Notes: a model not told the origin generated them from the sequence alone. A DNA stretch of 64,000 bases from Larkinella punicea (GCF_003334855.1 NZ_QOWE01000008.1:1-64000), one strand, 5' to 3'; numbered from the stretch's first letter, positions 26,817 to 36,719 are shown. Translations and numbers: made by a program.

Positions 26817-29800
26817 TCAACGGGTCTTTTGGTAAACCCGGATGCTGTCATTATTGCGGCCAAACAAGATGGTCAGGGTGTCATTCTGCTCCAGGACGAC
26901 AAGGTCCCGCACGTCGCCCTCGACCCGAAAACCGGCTTTTGACTGCGGCACGTACGAAAACCGGAACGTTCCGTTGTTTTTAAACAGCGAACCGTAGTTG
27001 GCATCCATCTTGCCAATCTTGATGCGGGTAAACGACTGGTTTCCTCCGACCAGCAAATCCTTCAATCCATCGCCATCGTAGTCAACCAGCGCCAGGGCAA
27101 AAATGGGCGCAAACTGGGCTTCAACGGGCAAGTCGTGTTTGGCAAAGGTGCCGTCGCCCTTGTTTTCCAGGAGGATAGAACTGAACGTGGTCGCCTGGAG
27201 TGTGTCGGCGCGGGTCAGTTGTTCCGGCGTCAGGATCTCTTTCAGGGTAGCGTCGGCGAAGGACTGGTAGGTCGGAAATTTCCGGCGAAGCGGAAAAAGC
27301 TGGTTGAGGGCTTCGTCGCGGCTCACCAAGGGATACGAACGACCCTGGTTGTAATAACACAGGAACGGGTCGATGGCTTCGTTCTGGTCAAAATCGCCGT
27401 ATACCATCGTAACCGGCTCGGTTTCGGTCGGTTTCATCTGGCTGTTACGGCCAAAATTGCCGACCACCAGATCCAGATCGCCATCGTTGTCAAGGTCGGC
27501 GGTTTCGATGCGGTTCCACCAGCCAGAGGAATGAGTGAATGAGCGAATGAGCGAATGAGTGAATAGTTTACCAGCGTTGTTTTTCAACACCGTAACGGGC
27601 ATCCATTCGCCAACGAGGACGAGGTCTTGCCAGCCATCTTGGTCAAGGTCGAGCGCGACGGCGTCGGTAACCAGACCGATTTTGGTTAGAAAGGGCGCAA
27701 GCTGAGCGGTTTTATCGGTAAAAATGCCTTTGCCATCGTTGATGAGGATGCGGCTGCTGGTGGGTTCGGGATACCGGCCCGGAATGACGCGGCCCCCTAC
27801 GAACAAATCGAGGTCGCCGTCTTTGTCAAAATCCAGCGAAACGACGCAGCCATCACTGATGGTTTCGTCGGGAAGGGCCCCGGTTTGCCGCGTAAAATTC
27901 CCTTTCCCATCGTTGAGATACAACCGGTCCTGCAACAGCAGATCGTCGGGCAAATAGGCAAAACCGCCACTGGCGACGTACAAGTCCGGATCACCATCGC
28001 CGTCGGCATCGAAAAACAGCGCGTCCGTGTCTTCGTGCATTTTATCCGCATCGAAAGCCGGTTGCGGAACGGGTTTCCACTGGCCGCTTTTTTCTTGAAT
28101 CAGCAACGAACCCGGCTGGCCTTTCGCACCGGTGGCATACAAATCGATTAGGCCATCTCCGTTGACATCGGCCTTCGCCAGATGCGGCCCCTGGAACGAT
28201 AACATATTGGGAATCAACAACTGTCGTTTGAAATCATTGTAGGCGTCCTCCGTATGCCGGTACGGAAGCGAATCGGTAAGAACTTCCGTAAAAACCGGTT
28301 TTTCCGAGACGGTTTTATTCCAGTCGTATTTTCCCGCTGCCTCCTCTGGTTTCAAAACCAACTTTTGGTTGGCTTTTACGCCCCGCAACACCTGCATCCG
28401 GTCGTTCGGCCAGACAATCCGCAGACTATCGACGGTCGTCGCTTTGCCCACACCAAAATGCAAGGGCGTGTACATGCATGACTGAAAACCACGCGAGGGG
28501 TTAAACTCCTGATACTGTGCCATTCCTTGGCTATACACCCATACTTTCGCCCCGGCAGCGAGCGTCGCCGAACCGTTCCCGAGCTGAACCTGCAAATAAT
28601 GCTGCTCCGAAACCCGGCTGTCGTTGCGGTAAATCGAGGGCGGAACGTTGATGTTGTTGGTGATGATTTCCAGATCGCCGTCGTTGTCCAGATCGGCATA
28701 AACCGCCCCGTTCGAAAGGGCTTTCTGATCCATGCCCCAGGCTTTTACCTTATTTTCGAACGTCAACTGACCGGTATTCCGGAAAATGTAATGCTGGGTT
28801 GTGGTCGACGGCATTTGTCTGAGAATGTCCATCATGGCCGTCGAATCGCCCCGCGCAATCTTCAACTGCTGGTCGGCGTAGAACTTCATAAAATCCATGT
28901 TGGTGTAATCCCGCAGATAACCGTTGGTGACGTACAGATCCTTCCAGCCGTCGTTGTCAAAATCCGCGAACAGCGGGCACCAGCTCCAGTCGGTATTGGA
29001 GATGCCCGCCAGTTGCCCGATTTCGCTGAATTTAGGCACTAAAAAACCGTTCTCTTTTTTTACGCCGGTGTGCAACTGCAACATATTCCGCATCAACTGG
29101 TGGTCGAACCCGTTGCGCAGCATGTTCTGGTAGGTTTCGTAATTTTCCGGGCCGTAAAGCAGTTTTTGCCGCCGATTGTCTTCGGGCAGCATGTCGAGGG
29201 TGAAGATATCCGGCCAGCCGTCGTTGTTGATGTCCGTCACCTCGTTTCCCATCGAAAAGTAGCTCAAATGCCCGACCGACTTTTCCAGTGAATCGTAAAA
29301 GTGGCCTTTCCCGTCGTTGAGATAGAGGTAATCCTGTTCGATGTAGTCGTTGGAAACGTAAATATCGGGCCAGCCATCGAGGTTGATGTCCGCAATGGCA
29401 ACGCCCAGTCCGAAACCGATCGGATTGCCTTTAATCCCGGCGGCTTCACTGACATCCACGAACTTGCCGTCGTCGTTCCGCAGCAAGCGGTCGCCCGCGA
29501 ACTCGTCGCGCATGGCTTTTACGGCAGCCGCATCGAACCGCTTGAAATCCTTGATGTTGTGGTTGAGCAGAAAACAGTCCAGATCGCCATCTTTGTCGTA
29601 ATCAAAGAAAGCGGCCTGGGTGCTGTGGGTTGGCAAATCCAGTCCGTATTGCGCGGCCTGATCCGTGAACGTTAGATTTTTATTGTTGATATAGAGCCGG
29701 TTACGCCGTTGTTCCGGTCGTCCGCTGCCGGAGTAGCAGACGTAAATATCCAGCCAGCCATCACGGTTGATGTCGACCAGCGTCACGCCGGTTTTCCAGC

Positions 29801-30146
29801 CCAGCCCCTTGCCGATTCCTGCTGACGATGAAATATCCCTGAACTTCAAACTGCCCTGGTTGACGTACATCCGGTCGGCCACCATGTTCCCGGTGAAGTA
29901 CAGATCGGGCAAACCGTCGTTGTTCAGATCACCGACTGCCACGCCCCCGCCGTTGTAGAAATACTCGTAGGCCAGCACGTTGTTTTTTTCGGTCTCGACC
30001 AGTTTGTTGACGAATTTTACACCGGTTTGCTGGGAATTCAGCAGGGTAAACTGGGCCAAAGCGGGTTGGGCGGTCAGCAGACCGATGAGGCAGATTATCA
30101 GGCCCGAAAGCCGTGCGATTCGAAGAAAGTGTACGGTAGTAATCAT
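26817..30146 (-). CDS. FG-GAP/VCBS and ASPIC-UnbV protein, operon copy A
   Basis: About 1109 residues with a signal peptide (LIICLIGLLTAQPALAQ). At least a dozen Ca-binding FG-GAP blades appear, each with D-x-(N/D)-x-D-G-x-x-D-(L/I), for example GVAVGDLNNDGLPDLYFTGN, in two propeller-like sets (about 50-500 and 640-1080). Between them, AGAKVWVYSQGMAQYQE to VDSLRIVWPNDRMQVL (about 535-585) is an ASPIC/UnbV (CRTAC1-type) domain. Role unknown; surface binding is likely. The gene lies between susD and the haloperoxidase-like gene. An octamer repeat array encodes the segment THSLIRSFTHS. Confidence 0.88.
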   Translation of the reverse strand: MITTVHFLRIARLSGLIICLIGLLTAQPALAQFTLLNSQQTGVKFVNKLVETEKNNVLAYEYFYNGGGVAVGDLNNDGLPDLYFTGNMVADRMYVNQGSLKFRDISSSAGIGKGLGWKTGVTLVDINRDGWLDIYVCYSGSGRPEQRRNRLYINNKNLTFTDQAAQYGLDLPTHSTQAAFFDYDKDGDLDCFLLNHNIKDFKRFDAAAVKAMRDEFAGDRLLRNDDGKFVDVSEAAGIKGNPIGFGLGVAIADINLDGWPDIYVSNDYIEQDYLYLNDGKGHFYDSLEKSVGHLSYFSMGNEVTDINNDGWPDIFTLDMLPEDNRRQKLLYGPENYETYQNMLRNGFDHQLMRNMLQLHTGVKKENGFLVPKFSEIGQLAGISNTDWSWCPLFADFDNDGWKDLYVTNGYLRDYTNMDFMKFYADQQLKIARGDSTAMMDILRQMPSTTTQHYIFRNTGQLTFENKVKAWGMDQKALSNGAVYADLDNDGDLEIITNNINVPPSIYRNDSRVSEQHYLQVQLGNGSATLAAGAKVWVYSQGMAQYQEFNPSRGFQSCMYTPLHFGVGKATTVDSLRIVWPNDRMQVLRGVKANQKLVLKPEEAAGKYDWNKTVSEKPVFTEVLTDSLPYRHTEDAYNDFKRQLLIPNMLSFQGPHLAKADVNGDGLIDLYATGAKGQPGSLLIQEKSGQWKPVPQPAFDADKMHEDTDALFFDADGDGDPDLYVASGGFAYLPDDLLLQDRLYLNDGKGNFTRQTGALPDETISDGCVVSLDFDKDGDLDLFVGGRVIPGRYPEPTSSRILINDGKGIFTDKTAQLAPFLTKIGLVTDAVALDLDQDGWQDLVLVGEWMPVTVLKNNAGKLFTHSLIRSFTHSSGWWNRIETADLDNDGDLDLVVGNFGRNSQMKPTETEPVTMVYGDFDQNEAIDPFLCYYNQGRSYPLVSRDEALNQLFPLRRKFPTYQSFADATLKEILTPEQLTRADTLQATTFSSILLENKGDGTFAKHDLPVEAQFAPIFALALVDYDGDGLKDLLVGGNQSFTRIKIGKMDANYGSLFKNNGTFRFSYVPQSKAGFRVEGDVRDLVVLEQNDTLTILFGRNNDSIRVYQKTR
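27529..27566 (-). repeat. Octamer array inside the FG-GAP gene
   Basis: Four consecutive 8-bp units GAATGAGT, GAATGAGC, GAATGAGC, GAATGAGT are followed by GAATAG. On the coding strand they give FTHSLIRSFTHS. Because 8 is not a multiple of 3, loss or gain of one unit would shift the frame. The same octamer builds the palindrome at 53406-53500. Confidence 0.85.
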
Positions 30147-30148
30147 CA

Positions 30149-30202
30149 AAAAGACTTACGGGTTAACAAGCCCACATAGCGATAGCCTATTAACCCGTAA
30201 GT
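30149..30202 (-). terminator. Hairpin with T run between susD and FG-GAP gene (copy A)
   Basis: Perfect 13-bp arms at 30154-30166 and 30190-30202 (ACTTACGGGTTAA and its complement) with a 23-nt spacer, followed on the minus strand by CTTTTT. It can end most transcripts after susD and let only part read into the FG-GAP and haloperoxidase genes. Confidence 0.65.
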
Positions 30203-30222
30203 TACGAAATTATACAAGTTAC

Positions 30223-31806
30223 TTATTGTTTATCCCACCAGATCCGGGTCGTAAACAGATCGGGGCCCTGCACCGCAATGGCCGCATTGTACTGAGCCGC
30301 GTTCCGGCTGGCTTCCGACGATGGATACCGCAACCGGCGCATGATCGTGCCACCGGTTTCGTTGCCCGCGTAGTTGGTCGGGGTCAACACCGGGTAGCCC
30401 GTCCGACGCCAGTTGGCGTAGGCTTCGTACGAATTCAGGAAGTTAACCGCCCAGTATTGCGTGCCAATTTGTTCCATTTGCTGCGCTGTCGTACCGGTTG
30501 CCAGATACGGATGCGCCGTCAGGTAGGCTGTGATGGAAGCCGCAGGAACCGTACCGCCATACAACGACATCATGCTCATGGCCGCTGTCACGCCTTTGTT
30601 GTAGTGTGCAGCCGCCTGACCGTCACCCCAGCCGCGAACGGCGGCTTCGGCGAGCAGGTATTCCACTTCGGCATAGCTCTGGAAAACCGTCGGAGCCGAA
30701 TTGCTGGCGATTTTGTTCAGGTTGGCTTCCGAATACGTTGCCATCGACTGGTCGGTCCAGGTTGGAATGAGCGTTTTGATGGTCGTCACGTCATACCCAT
30801 TTGGCAAACCTTTCTGCAAAGCCGGAGCCGTTGCTGCTGCTTCTTTCGTCGGGTCGGCATTTCCTTCCCACAGAGTAGCGATGAACGGCAGCCGCGGGTC
30901 GTTGTTGTTTTTCAGGAAGTTGACAAACGTCTGGCTCAGCTTGCTGTTGGCATTGCCTTTCAGGTTGGCCGCGTCATATTCCTGCGTCCGCAGTGTGTTG
31001 CTGTCGAGGTTCCGTTTGTTGTCGTCACCCTCGGCATGGTTCACTTTGGCAATGTCGTCATTGCTTTGCATGACGCCCCCGGCAATCGCTTTTTTCACGT
31101 AGGTTTCCGCTTTGGCCGGGTCCACTTTCGTGAGCCGCATACCCAACCGGAGCATCAGCGAATAGGCAAACTTCTTCCATTTGGTCAGATCGCCCGCGAA
31201 GATGATATCGCCCGCACCGTACCCGGTTTTGGTGGCATCGAGGGCCGGAGCCGCCAGATCCAGTTCATTGAGCATGTCGGCATAAATGTCGGCCTGCTTG
31301 TCGTATTTCGGCGAGTACGTATTGTTCAGATACCCCTTTGCCGCTTCGGAATACGGAATGTCGCCATACAGATCCGTCACGCGGTGGTAGGCAAACACCC
31401 GGAAAATCCGGGCCACGTTGTAGAGGTTCGACTGCGCCGGATCGTCTTTCGTCAGGGAAATGATCTGTTCCAGTTCCTTGATGTGCGAGCCGTAGGCCGT
31501 CTCGAAAAACGCATCCGAATACGGGCCGTTATACAGGTACTTATCCCCCGACCAGTAGGTGTTCAGGGCGGCAAAATGCTGGATGATGGCACCGGCATAA
31601 ATCAAATTTCCCCGGTGGTTTTCGTAGCCCGTTCCGGCGGTTTTCACCACGCTGTAGGAAAACAGGTTGGGAATAACCGGGGTCGTGAGGGCATTCGGGT
31701 TGGTGTTGAGTTCCTCAAAACCGTTATCGCAAGAGGAAAACAGGAGACTGGCGCTCAGGAGACTCGTCAGGATCGGCAGTCGTCTTCTTTTTATTGTTTG
31801 TAACAT
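30223..31806 (-). CDS. SusD/RagB-type lipoprotein, operon copy A
   Basis: A 527-residue surface lipoprotein: the lipobox LLFSSC gives the lipidated cysteine near residue 26. The SusD-like alpha-helical fold shows in VARIFRVFAYHRVTDLYGDIPYSEA, KWKKFAYSLMLRLGMRLTKVDP and the C-terminal NWRRTGYPVL. It caps the SusC pore and binds ligand for import. It starts 29 bp after the stop of susC. Ligand class cannot be read from the sequence. Confidence 0.95.
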   Translation of the reverse strand: MLQTIKRRRLPILTSLLSASLLFSSCDNGFEELNTNPNALTTPVIPNLFSYSVVKTAGTGYENHRGNLIYAGAIIQHFAALNTYWSGDKYLYNGPYSDAFFETAYGSHIKELEQIISLTKDDPAQSNLYNVARIFRVFAYHRVTDLYGDIPYSEAAKGYLNNTYSPKYDKQADIYADMLNELDLAAPALDATKTGYGAGDIIFAGDLTKWKKFAYSLMLRLGMRLTKVDPAKAETYVKKAIAGGVMQSNDDIAKVNHAEGDDNKRNLDSNTLRTQEYDAANLKGNANSKLSQTFVNFLKNNNDPRLPFIATLWEGNADPTKEAAATAPALQKGLPNGYDVTTIKTLIPTWTDQSMATYSEANLNKIASNSAPTVFQSYAEVEYLLAEAAVRGWGDGQAAAHYNKGVTAAMSMMSLYGGTVPAASITAYLTAHPYLATGTTAQQMEQIGTQYWAVNFLNSYEAYANWRRTGYPVLTPTNYAGNETGGTIMRRLRYPSSEASRNAAQYNAAIAVQGPDLFTTRIWWDKQ

Positions 31807-31834
31807 GATGCTGTAGTGTTAAGATCAGTAGTTC

Positions 31835-34800
31835 TTAGAAACGAACCATCAGGTTCAGACCAAAGCTGCGGGCCGGTGGTACGCCGAACATTTCGAGTCC
31901 CTGCGCATTTCCGCTGTTGTAGGTCGATTCCGGATCGACATTCGGCACTTTGCTATACAATAACAGCAGGTTCCGGGCGACGAACGACAAACTAACCGAT
32001 TGAATGGGCGTTTTTGCCAGGAACGACTTCGGCAGTGTGTAGCCAAACGTCAACTGGCGCAGTTTGGCAAAATCCGAGCTGTAGATAAACTGGTCGGTGA
32101 TCGTCGTCAAACCGCTGTAGTAGTCCTGAACGTCTTTGCCCGCAAACGTTTTCGTGAACGCATCGCCGGTCGGCGACACACCAGTTACGGTCAAACCGCC
32201 TTCGCGACCCACCAGCGTTTCTTTGGCCAGGCCTCTGGCGTAGGCGAAATAGTTGGTCGCGCTGTACAGTTTGGCACCAAATTTCGCATCGATCAGGAAG
32301 CTCATCGAGAAGTTCCGGTAGCTGAAGGTATTGGTCAACCCCATCGTCAACGGCGGCACACCGCGGCCCAGCATTGTAAACTCACTGCGCATCGGAACGC
32401 CGGTGGCGGTGTTGTAAACCGTGTTGCCGTTGGCATCTTTCAGGGCTCTATACCCCGCCAGCATTCCATAAGGCTCACCCTCAAAGTGATACACATACGC
32501 ACTTTGCGTCCGCGACTGGTCGAGTTCCAGGCGTTTCAGACCATCGGCGATTTTTACGACTTTGTTATCATTGTACGCCATGTTGTAGGCCACATTCCAC
32601 GTCAGACCGCTGGCCGCTTTGACGGGCGTACCGGTCAGCAAAACCTCGATCCCTTTGTTCACCACTTCACCCACGTTCAGCAACACGTTGCCGTAGCCGG
32701 AAGCCGACGAGGTTGACGCCGTCACCGGGTCATTTTTCGTCACCCGGTTGTAATACGTCAGGTCAAGTCCCAATTTGTTGTTGAACAGCTTGGTTTCCAG
32801 ACCAATTTCCGTGGTTGTCGAGGTGTTGGGTTGCAGCAGGGCGTTCGGAATGGTTCCGCCATTGATGCGCATCAGCGGTACGCTGCCCACGTAAGAGTTG
32901 CCTTCCAGGGCGTAGGTCAGGTTCAGGGCGTATGGGTTCGGATAACCACCCCCTACCTGCGCCAGTGACGCGCGGATTTTTCCGTAATTCAGCCAGTTGC
33001 CTTTGTTAGGCAGCACGTCGGAGAACACAAAGCTCAAACCGGCCGACGGATAGAACAGGCTGTTGTTGGCCTTCGCCAGTGTTGAGAACCAGTCCTGGCG
33101 ACCGGTCAGGGTCAGGAACAGCACATTCTGGTAACCCACATCCGCCGAAGCAAACAGGGAATTGATACCAAAACCGCTGTAGCCGTATCCCGATGATTTA
33201 TTGATCGTGTTGTCGAGGAAGTAGTTAAACGGCACGTTAAACTGGCTGCCGTTGTAGCTCATTTCTTCCGTCGAGCGACGCATCCGGTTTCCACCCGCCA
33301 GGGCATTGACCGAGAAAGCCCCGAACTCTTTGTTAAACCCAAGCAGCACTTCGGCGTTGGTTTCCTGAATCTGTACCTGACGGCGGTTCATGCTGCCTAG
33401 TGTCGAATAGGCCAAACCGGTCGGTTCGATGCTCAGGTATTTCATCATGTTGTTGTCGGTACCCACCCGACCCCGGATGTAGAGGAAGTCGGTGATGTTG
33501 TAGCGCATCGAAAATGATCCCAGGAAGCGGTTCCGGATGTCTTCGTTTTTCACTTTGTTCACCACGAAATACGGGTTCTGGGCATACACGCTGCTGTTCC
33601 AGAGAGCCTCGTACCCACGAGAGTCATAACCCGGATCCAGCGAACGGATGTCGACCGTATTGGCAATCATCTGCACCCCGTAGTTCGGGTTTTTGGGCGT
33701 ATCCGACAGGAAGGTCCGGTTGGTTCCGGTTTCAATGTTGTACTGAGCAACGCCCTCGAAAAGCACTTTTTTCGACAGGTTGGCATTGGCGCTCAGGTTG
33801 AACGACTTCCGGTTGAACCCGGAGTTCGGAATGCTGCTTTTCGAGTCGAGGTTCGACGCGGAGAAACGGAAGCTGGCTGCTTCGTTTCCACCGGCCACCG
33901 CCACGGTGTTGGTGAAGGTGCTACCGGCATTGTAGAAATTTTTGACGTTGTCTTTCTGGGCTGAATACGGCCGGGTTACGCCGTCGAACTGAATCACCGG
34001 CGAACCGTCGATCCGGGCACCCCACGATTGTGCTCCCGTGTTGATGGCTTCCTGCTGGGTCAGCGGTTTGGCCTGCCGGATTCCCTGACCGTAGTCATAC
34101 TGCCAGTCGGTCAGCGTAAAAGGACGATCACTCGTATAGGTTCCGTTGTATTCGACCCCGATTCCTTTCTGGCCTTTTCCGGTTTTGGTCGTAATCAGAA
34201 TGACTCCGTTCGAAGCGCGTGAACCGTAGAGGGCCGCAGCCGTTCCCCCTTTCAGCACCGAAATGGTTTCGATGTCGTCCGGGTTGATGCTGTTCAAACC
34301 GTCGCCCGTGTCCGTTCCACCCCACATACCGGCCGAGTTGACGTTCGTGTTGTCGATGGGCACCCCGTTGACAACGTACAAGGGCTGGTTGTTACCACTC
34401 AGCGAACCGTTCCCCCGGATAATGACCCGGCTCGATCCGCCCGGTCCCGTTGCCGTTGCGGTTGCGTTCACCCCGGCGACTTTCCCCGAGAGGGCGTTTC
34501 CGAGGTTGATTTCGCGGGCCTGCGTAAAATCAGATCCTTTTACCTCGGTCACCGAATAACCCAGGGCTTTTTTGTCTTTGGCAATCCCCAAAGCCGTTAC
34601 GACGACCTCATCCAGCGTCTTGTCATCTTCAACCAGGGCCACATCAATGGTCGTCTGGTCGCCCACGGTAATGTTCTGGGCCACAAACCCGAGTGACTGG
34701 ATCACCAGCTCACTGCCTTTGCCGACACTGATGGAATACCGGCCGTCGGCGTCGGTGATCGTTCCTTTGTTAGTCCCTTTAATCAAAACGTTGGCACCCG

Positions 34801-34924
34801 GAATGGCGCTCTGGCTTGCATCCGTCACTTTTCCCTGTACGTTCAGGAGTTGCGCCCACGACACGCTGCAACTCAGGAGCAGTACGAAAAAAAGGAGAGT
34901 AAACCGCTCTTTACATAGCTTCAT
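31835..34924 (-). CDS. SusC/RagA-type TonB-dependent transporter, operon copy A
   Basis: A 1029-residue outer-membrane transporter with signal peptide (LLFFVLLLSCSVSWAQ), an N-terminal carboxypeptidase-regulatory-like domain (VQGKVTDASQSAIPGANVLI, about 28-100), TonB-box-like EVVVTALG, plug (RVIIRGNGSLSGNNQPLYVV and DIETISVLKGGTAAALYG) and a barrel ending FGLNLMVRF. It imports a ligand with the SusD encoded next. First gene of operon copy A; an AT-rich region with a -7 element lies about 200 bp upstream. Confidence 0.96.
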   Translation of the reverse strand: MKLCKERFTLLFFVLLLSCSVSWAQLLNVQGKVTDASQSAIPGANVLIKGTNKGTITDADGRYSISVGKGSELVIQSLGFVAQNITVGDQTTIDVALVEDDKTLDEVVVTALGIAKDKKALGYSVTEVKGSDFTQAREINLGNALSGKVAGVNATATATGPGGSSRVIIRGNGSLSGNNQPLYVVNGVPIDNTNVNSAGMWGGTDTGDGLNSINPDDIETISVLKGGTAAALYGSRASNGVILITTKTGKGQKGIGVEYNGTYTSDRPFTLTDWQYDYGQGIRQAKPLTQQEAINTGAQSWGARIDGSPVIQFDGVTRPYSAQKDNVKNFYNAGSTFTNTVAVAGGNEAASFRFSASNLDSKSSIPNSGFNRKSFNLSANANLSKKVLFEGVAQYNIETGTNRTFLSDTPKNPNYGVQMIANTVDIRSLDPGYDSRGYEALWNSSVYAQNPYFVVNKVKNEDIRNRFLGSFSMRYNITDFLYIRGRVGTDNNMMKYLSIEPTGLAYSTLGSMNRRQVQIQETNAEVLLGFNKEFGAFSVNALAGGNRMRRSTEEMSYNGSQFNVPFNYFLDNTINKSSGYGYSGFGINSLFASADVGYQNVLFLTLTGRQDWFSTLAKANNSLFYPSAGLSFVFSDVLPNKGNWLNYGKIRASLAQVGGGYPNPYALNLTYALEGNSYVGSVPLMRINGGTIPNALLQPNTSTTTEIGLETKLFNNKLGLDLTYYNRVTKNDPVTASTSSASGYGNVLLNVGEVVNKGIEVLLTGTPVKAASGLTWNVAYNMAYNDNKVVKIADGLKRLELDQSRTQSAYVYHFEGEPYGMLAGYRALKDANGNTVYNTATGVPMRSEFTMLGRGVPPLTMGLTNTFSYRNFSMSFLIDAKFGAKLYSATNYFAYARGLAKETLVGREGGLTVTGVSPTGDAFTKTFAGKDVQDYYSGLTTITDQFIYSSDFAKLRQLTFGYTLPKSFLAKTPIQSVSLSFVARNLLLLYSKVPNVDPESTYNSGNAQGLEMFGVPPARSFGLNLMVRF

Positions 34925-35125
34925 TGGTTTTCTGTAGGTTGGTTGATGTTAAGAAATAAGCACAATAGCATTACGGGAAAAAGTAGAGTAAGAAAATGGA
35001 AATAAGCAGATTAAGGAATTAGTGATAGAGCACACAGAGTACTTATTATTATAAATTACTTTCTTTATAGGAAACAAATGGCGCGTAAGCTTCAATAATA
35101 TTTGGCTTTCTACTGAATTAGCAAG

Positions 35126-35133
35126 CAAATATA
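35126..35133 (-). promoter_or_regulatory. Candidate -7 element for susC copy A
   Basis: On the minus strand TATATTTG fits TAnnTTTG, 202 bp before the susC start. No TTTG is present at the expected -33 position; a T7/A6 block lies upstream instead. A long leader would result. Confidence 0.4.
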
Positions 35134-35228
35134 CTATTTGTTAATTTTTTTAAAAAATGCGGTATAGATTATAAATAAATACGTTTTATTACTTTCCTAA
35201 GGGCAAGTTTTACTAAATCCACATTTCT

Positions 35229-35256
35229 GTTATCACAATATTATTATTGCGATAAC
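35229..35256. promoter_or_regulatory. 12-bp near-perfect dyad between operon copies
   Basis: Arms 35229-35240 and 35245-35256 (GTTATCACAATA against TATTGCGATAAC) differ at one position, around TTAT. It lies about 100 bp upstream of the candidate -7 element for susC copy A and is the size of a repressor or activator site. The rest of 34925-35376 shows no gene. Confidence 0.5.
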
Positions 35257-35376
35257 CTGAATAACCCCGGTTCTCCAAAGTCAAATAAGTTCTCTAAAAA
35301 ATACAGCGAATATTTTGGAACAAGCCGACACGATCAGCCGACAAGCGGGTATTTGGGGCAAAATAGAGGGATGTAA

Positions 35377-35398
35377 ACTGACGATAAGGAGCGTCAGT
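35377..35398 (-). terminator. Possible short terminator after haloperoxidase copy B
   Basis: ACTGACG and CGTCAGT form a 7-bp stem with an 8-nt loop that includes the TGA stop (35394-35396). Only a three-T tract follows on the minus strand, so it may be weak. Confidence 0.35.
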
Positions 35399-36719
35399 GC
35401 AGTGGCTTAATACCGGCTTTTTTGATTTTAGATACCACGAAAGTGCCGATGTCTTTTCCCTGCGTTTGCCCGTTCTCAATCGCATCGCGGAAATGAATAC
35501 CGCCGTAGAGCCGCGAGATGGCCGCTTCCCCGGCGGCTTGCCGGAACGACTTAAAATCGCGGGTGGGCAGTTCAAACAGGACTTCGGTATCGTCCGTAAA
35601 CGAAAAGTTATCGCCGATCAGGTACGTCAATACTTCGGCCACGGCGGTCGAAATGACGCTGTGACCGCTGGTGTATTCCGGAAAGGGTGGCGTTTGCAAC
35701 AGCGGTTGCCAGCGCGCATCGATGGAGCGGTTGATGACGGTTTCGGGTCGTACGCGGTTGCTGCGGTATTTTTCATCCCAGCAACTGATAAAGGCATCCA
35801 TCAATGTGGCGGCAACCAGCCAGTGAGCCTGGAGTGTTTTGTCAAAATCCAGTTTGGCTTTCCGGGTCGCAATGCTCGTAATATTCATCCAATGCCCTCC
35901 CGGACTGATTTTTTTAAAGCCAATCGACATGTGGCCGGAGGTGTTGATGGCGAAGGGGTTGCAGTCCCAGTACGAGGCAATGAACCGTTTTCTTTCATCC
36001 AGGTTTTTCCCTTCCCGGTACACTTCGTAAGCCAGTTTGTAGAATTCGCTGGTAGAATCCTTGCTAAAAACGACGGCCGGTTTGGGGGTAAACTGCGTAC
36101 AGGAATCGATGAACATCGGGCGGATGGTTCGCCAGTGGGGTTCGATGGCTTCGATGTAACCCGGCGGGGTTGGATACCAGAATTGGTCGCCTTTGGCGGG
36201 GCGGTGGCGCAGGCGGGTGCTTAATTTCAGGTAATTATCGGTAGCGGCATACGCCGTTACTTTTTTGGCCACTTCCTGCGCAACCGCAATCGACGGGTTG
36301 ATAACCGCCTGGTCGTACCCTTCTTTCCGGAGCGTTTCTATCAGCTTTTTCTGCTCATCTTCCAGCATATAGCCCGAGGGAAGCATCAGCCGACCGGTTT
36401 CCAGCACGCAAAAAAGGGCAGCAATCCGGTAGTTGTAAGCACCTTTAGATTCAATGACTATCTTTTTATGGCTACGAACCAAAGCCGCAGGGGCTGTGAA
36501 AGCCGTATTGTGCTGCGCCATAATTTCATACGCCCCCAGTAAGCTGTAGGTATAAAACCGGCTGGCAGCCGGCGGATTGGCCACATCATGAATCATCACC
36601 ATCGTCACCGCGAAAATCGTGGGCTGCAAATGACGCCCCAGATCCGGCCTGGCCTTTTGCCCCTGCACCGAATGACAAACCAGGAAACCAAGCAGGAATA
36701 AATACCGCATGACAATCAT
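35394..36719 (-). CDS. Vanadium haloperoxidase/PAP2-like enzyme, operon copy B
   Basis: A 441-residue exported protein (MRYLFLLGFLVCHSVQG). It parallels copy A throughout: WDCNPFAINTSGHMSIGFKK, then the pocket K317/R324 in KYRSNRVRP, S351-G-H353 in PEYTSGHS, and R403/H409 in SRLYGGIHFRD. The second signature has T in place of P (TSGH, not PSGH), and H is followed by FRD rather than xxxD, as in copy A. Its start overlaps the stop of the FG-GAP gene by ATGA (36716-36719), so translation is coupled. An alternative start is the ATG at 36710. Confidence 0.85.
   Translation of the reverse strand: MIVMRYLFLLGFLVCHSVQGQKARPDLGRHLQPTIFAVTMVMIHDVANPPAASRFYTYSLLGAYEIMAQHNTAFTAPAALVRSHKKIVIESKGAYNYRIAALFCVLETGRLMLPSGYMLEDEQKKLIETLRKEGYDQAVINPSIAVAQEVAKKVTAYAATDNYLKLSTRLRHRPAKGDQFWYPTPPGYIEAIEPHWRTIRPMFIDSCTQFTPKPAVVFSKDSTSEFYKLAYEVYREGKNLDERKRFIASYWDCNPFAINTSGHMSIGFKKISPGGHWMNITSIATRKAKLDFDKTLQAHWLVAATLMDAFISCWDEKYRSNRVRPETVINRSIDARWQPLLQTPPFPEYTSGHSVISTAVAEVLTYLIGDNFSFTDDTEVLFELPTRDFKSFRQAAGEAAISRLYGGIHFRDAIENGQTQGKDIGTFVVSKIKKAGIKPLH

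Noticed and set aside
27529-27566. Octamer array as a simple insertion relative to copy B
   Set aside because: The segment between flanking conserved residues has the same length in both copies, so a net insertion is not supported.
29980-31803. 607-residue open frame on the plus strand
   Set aside because: It lies exactly antisense to susD copy A and the FG-GAP start, has no recognisable domain, and reads as the complement of coding sequence.
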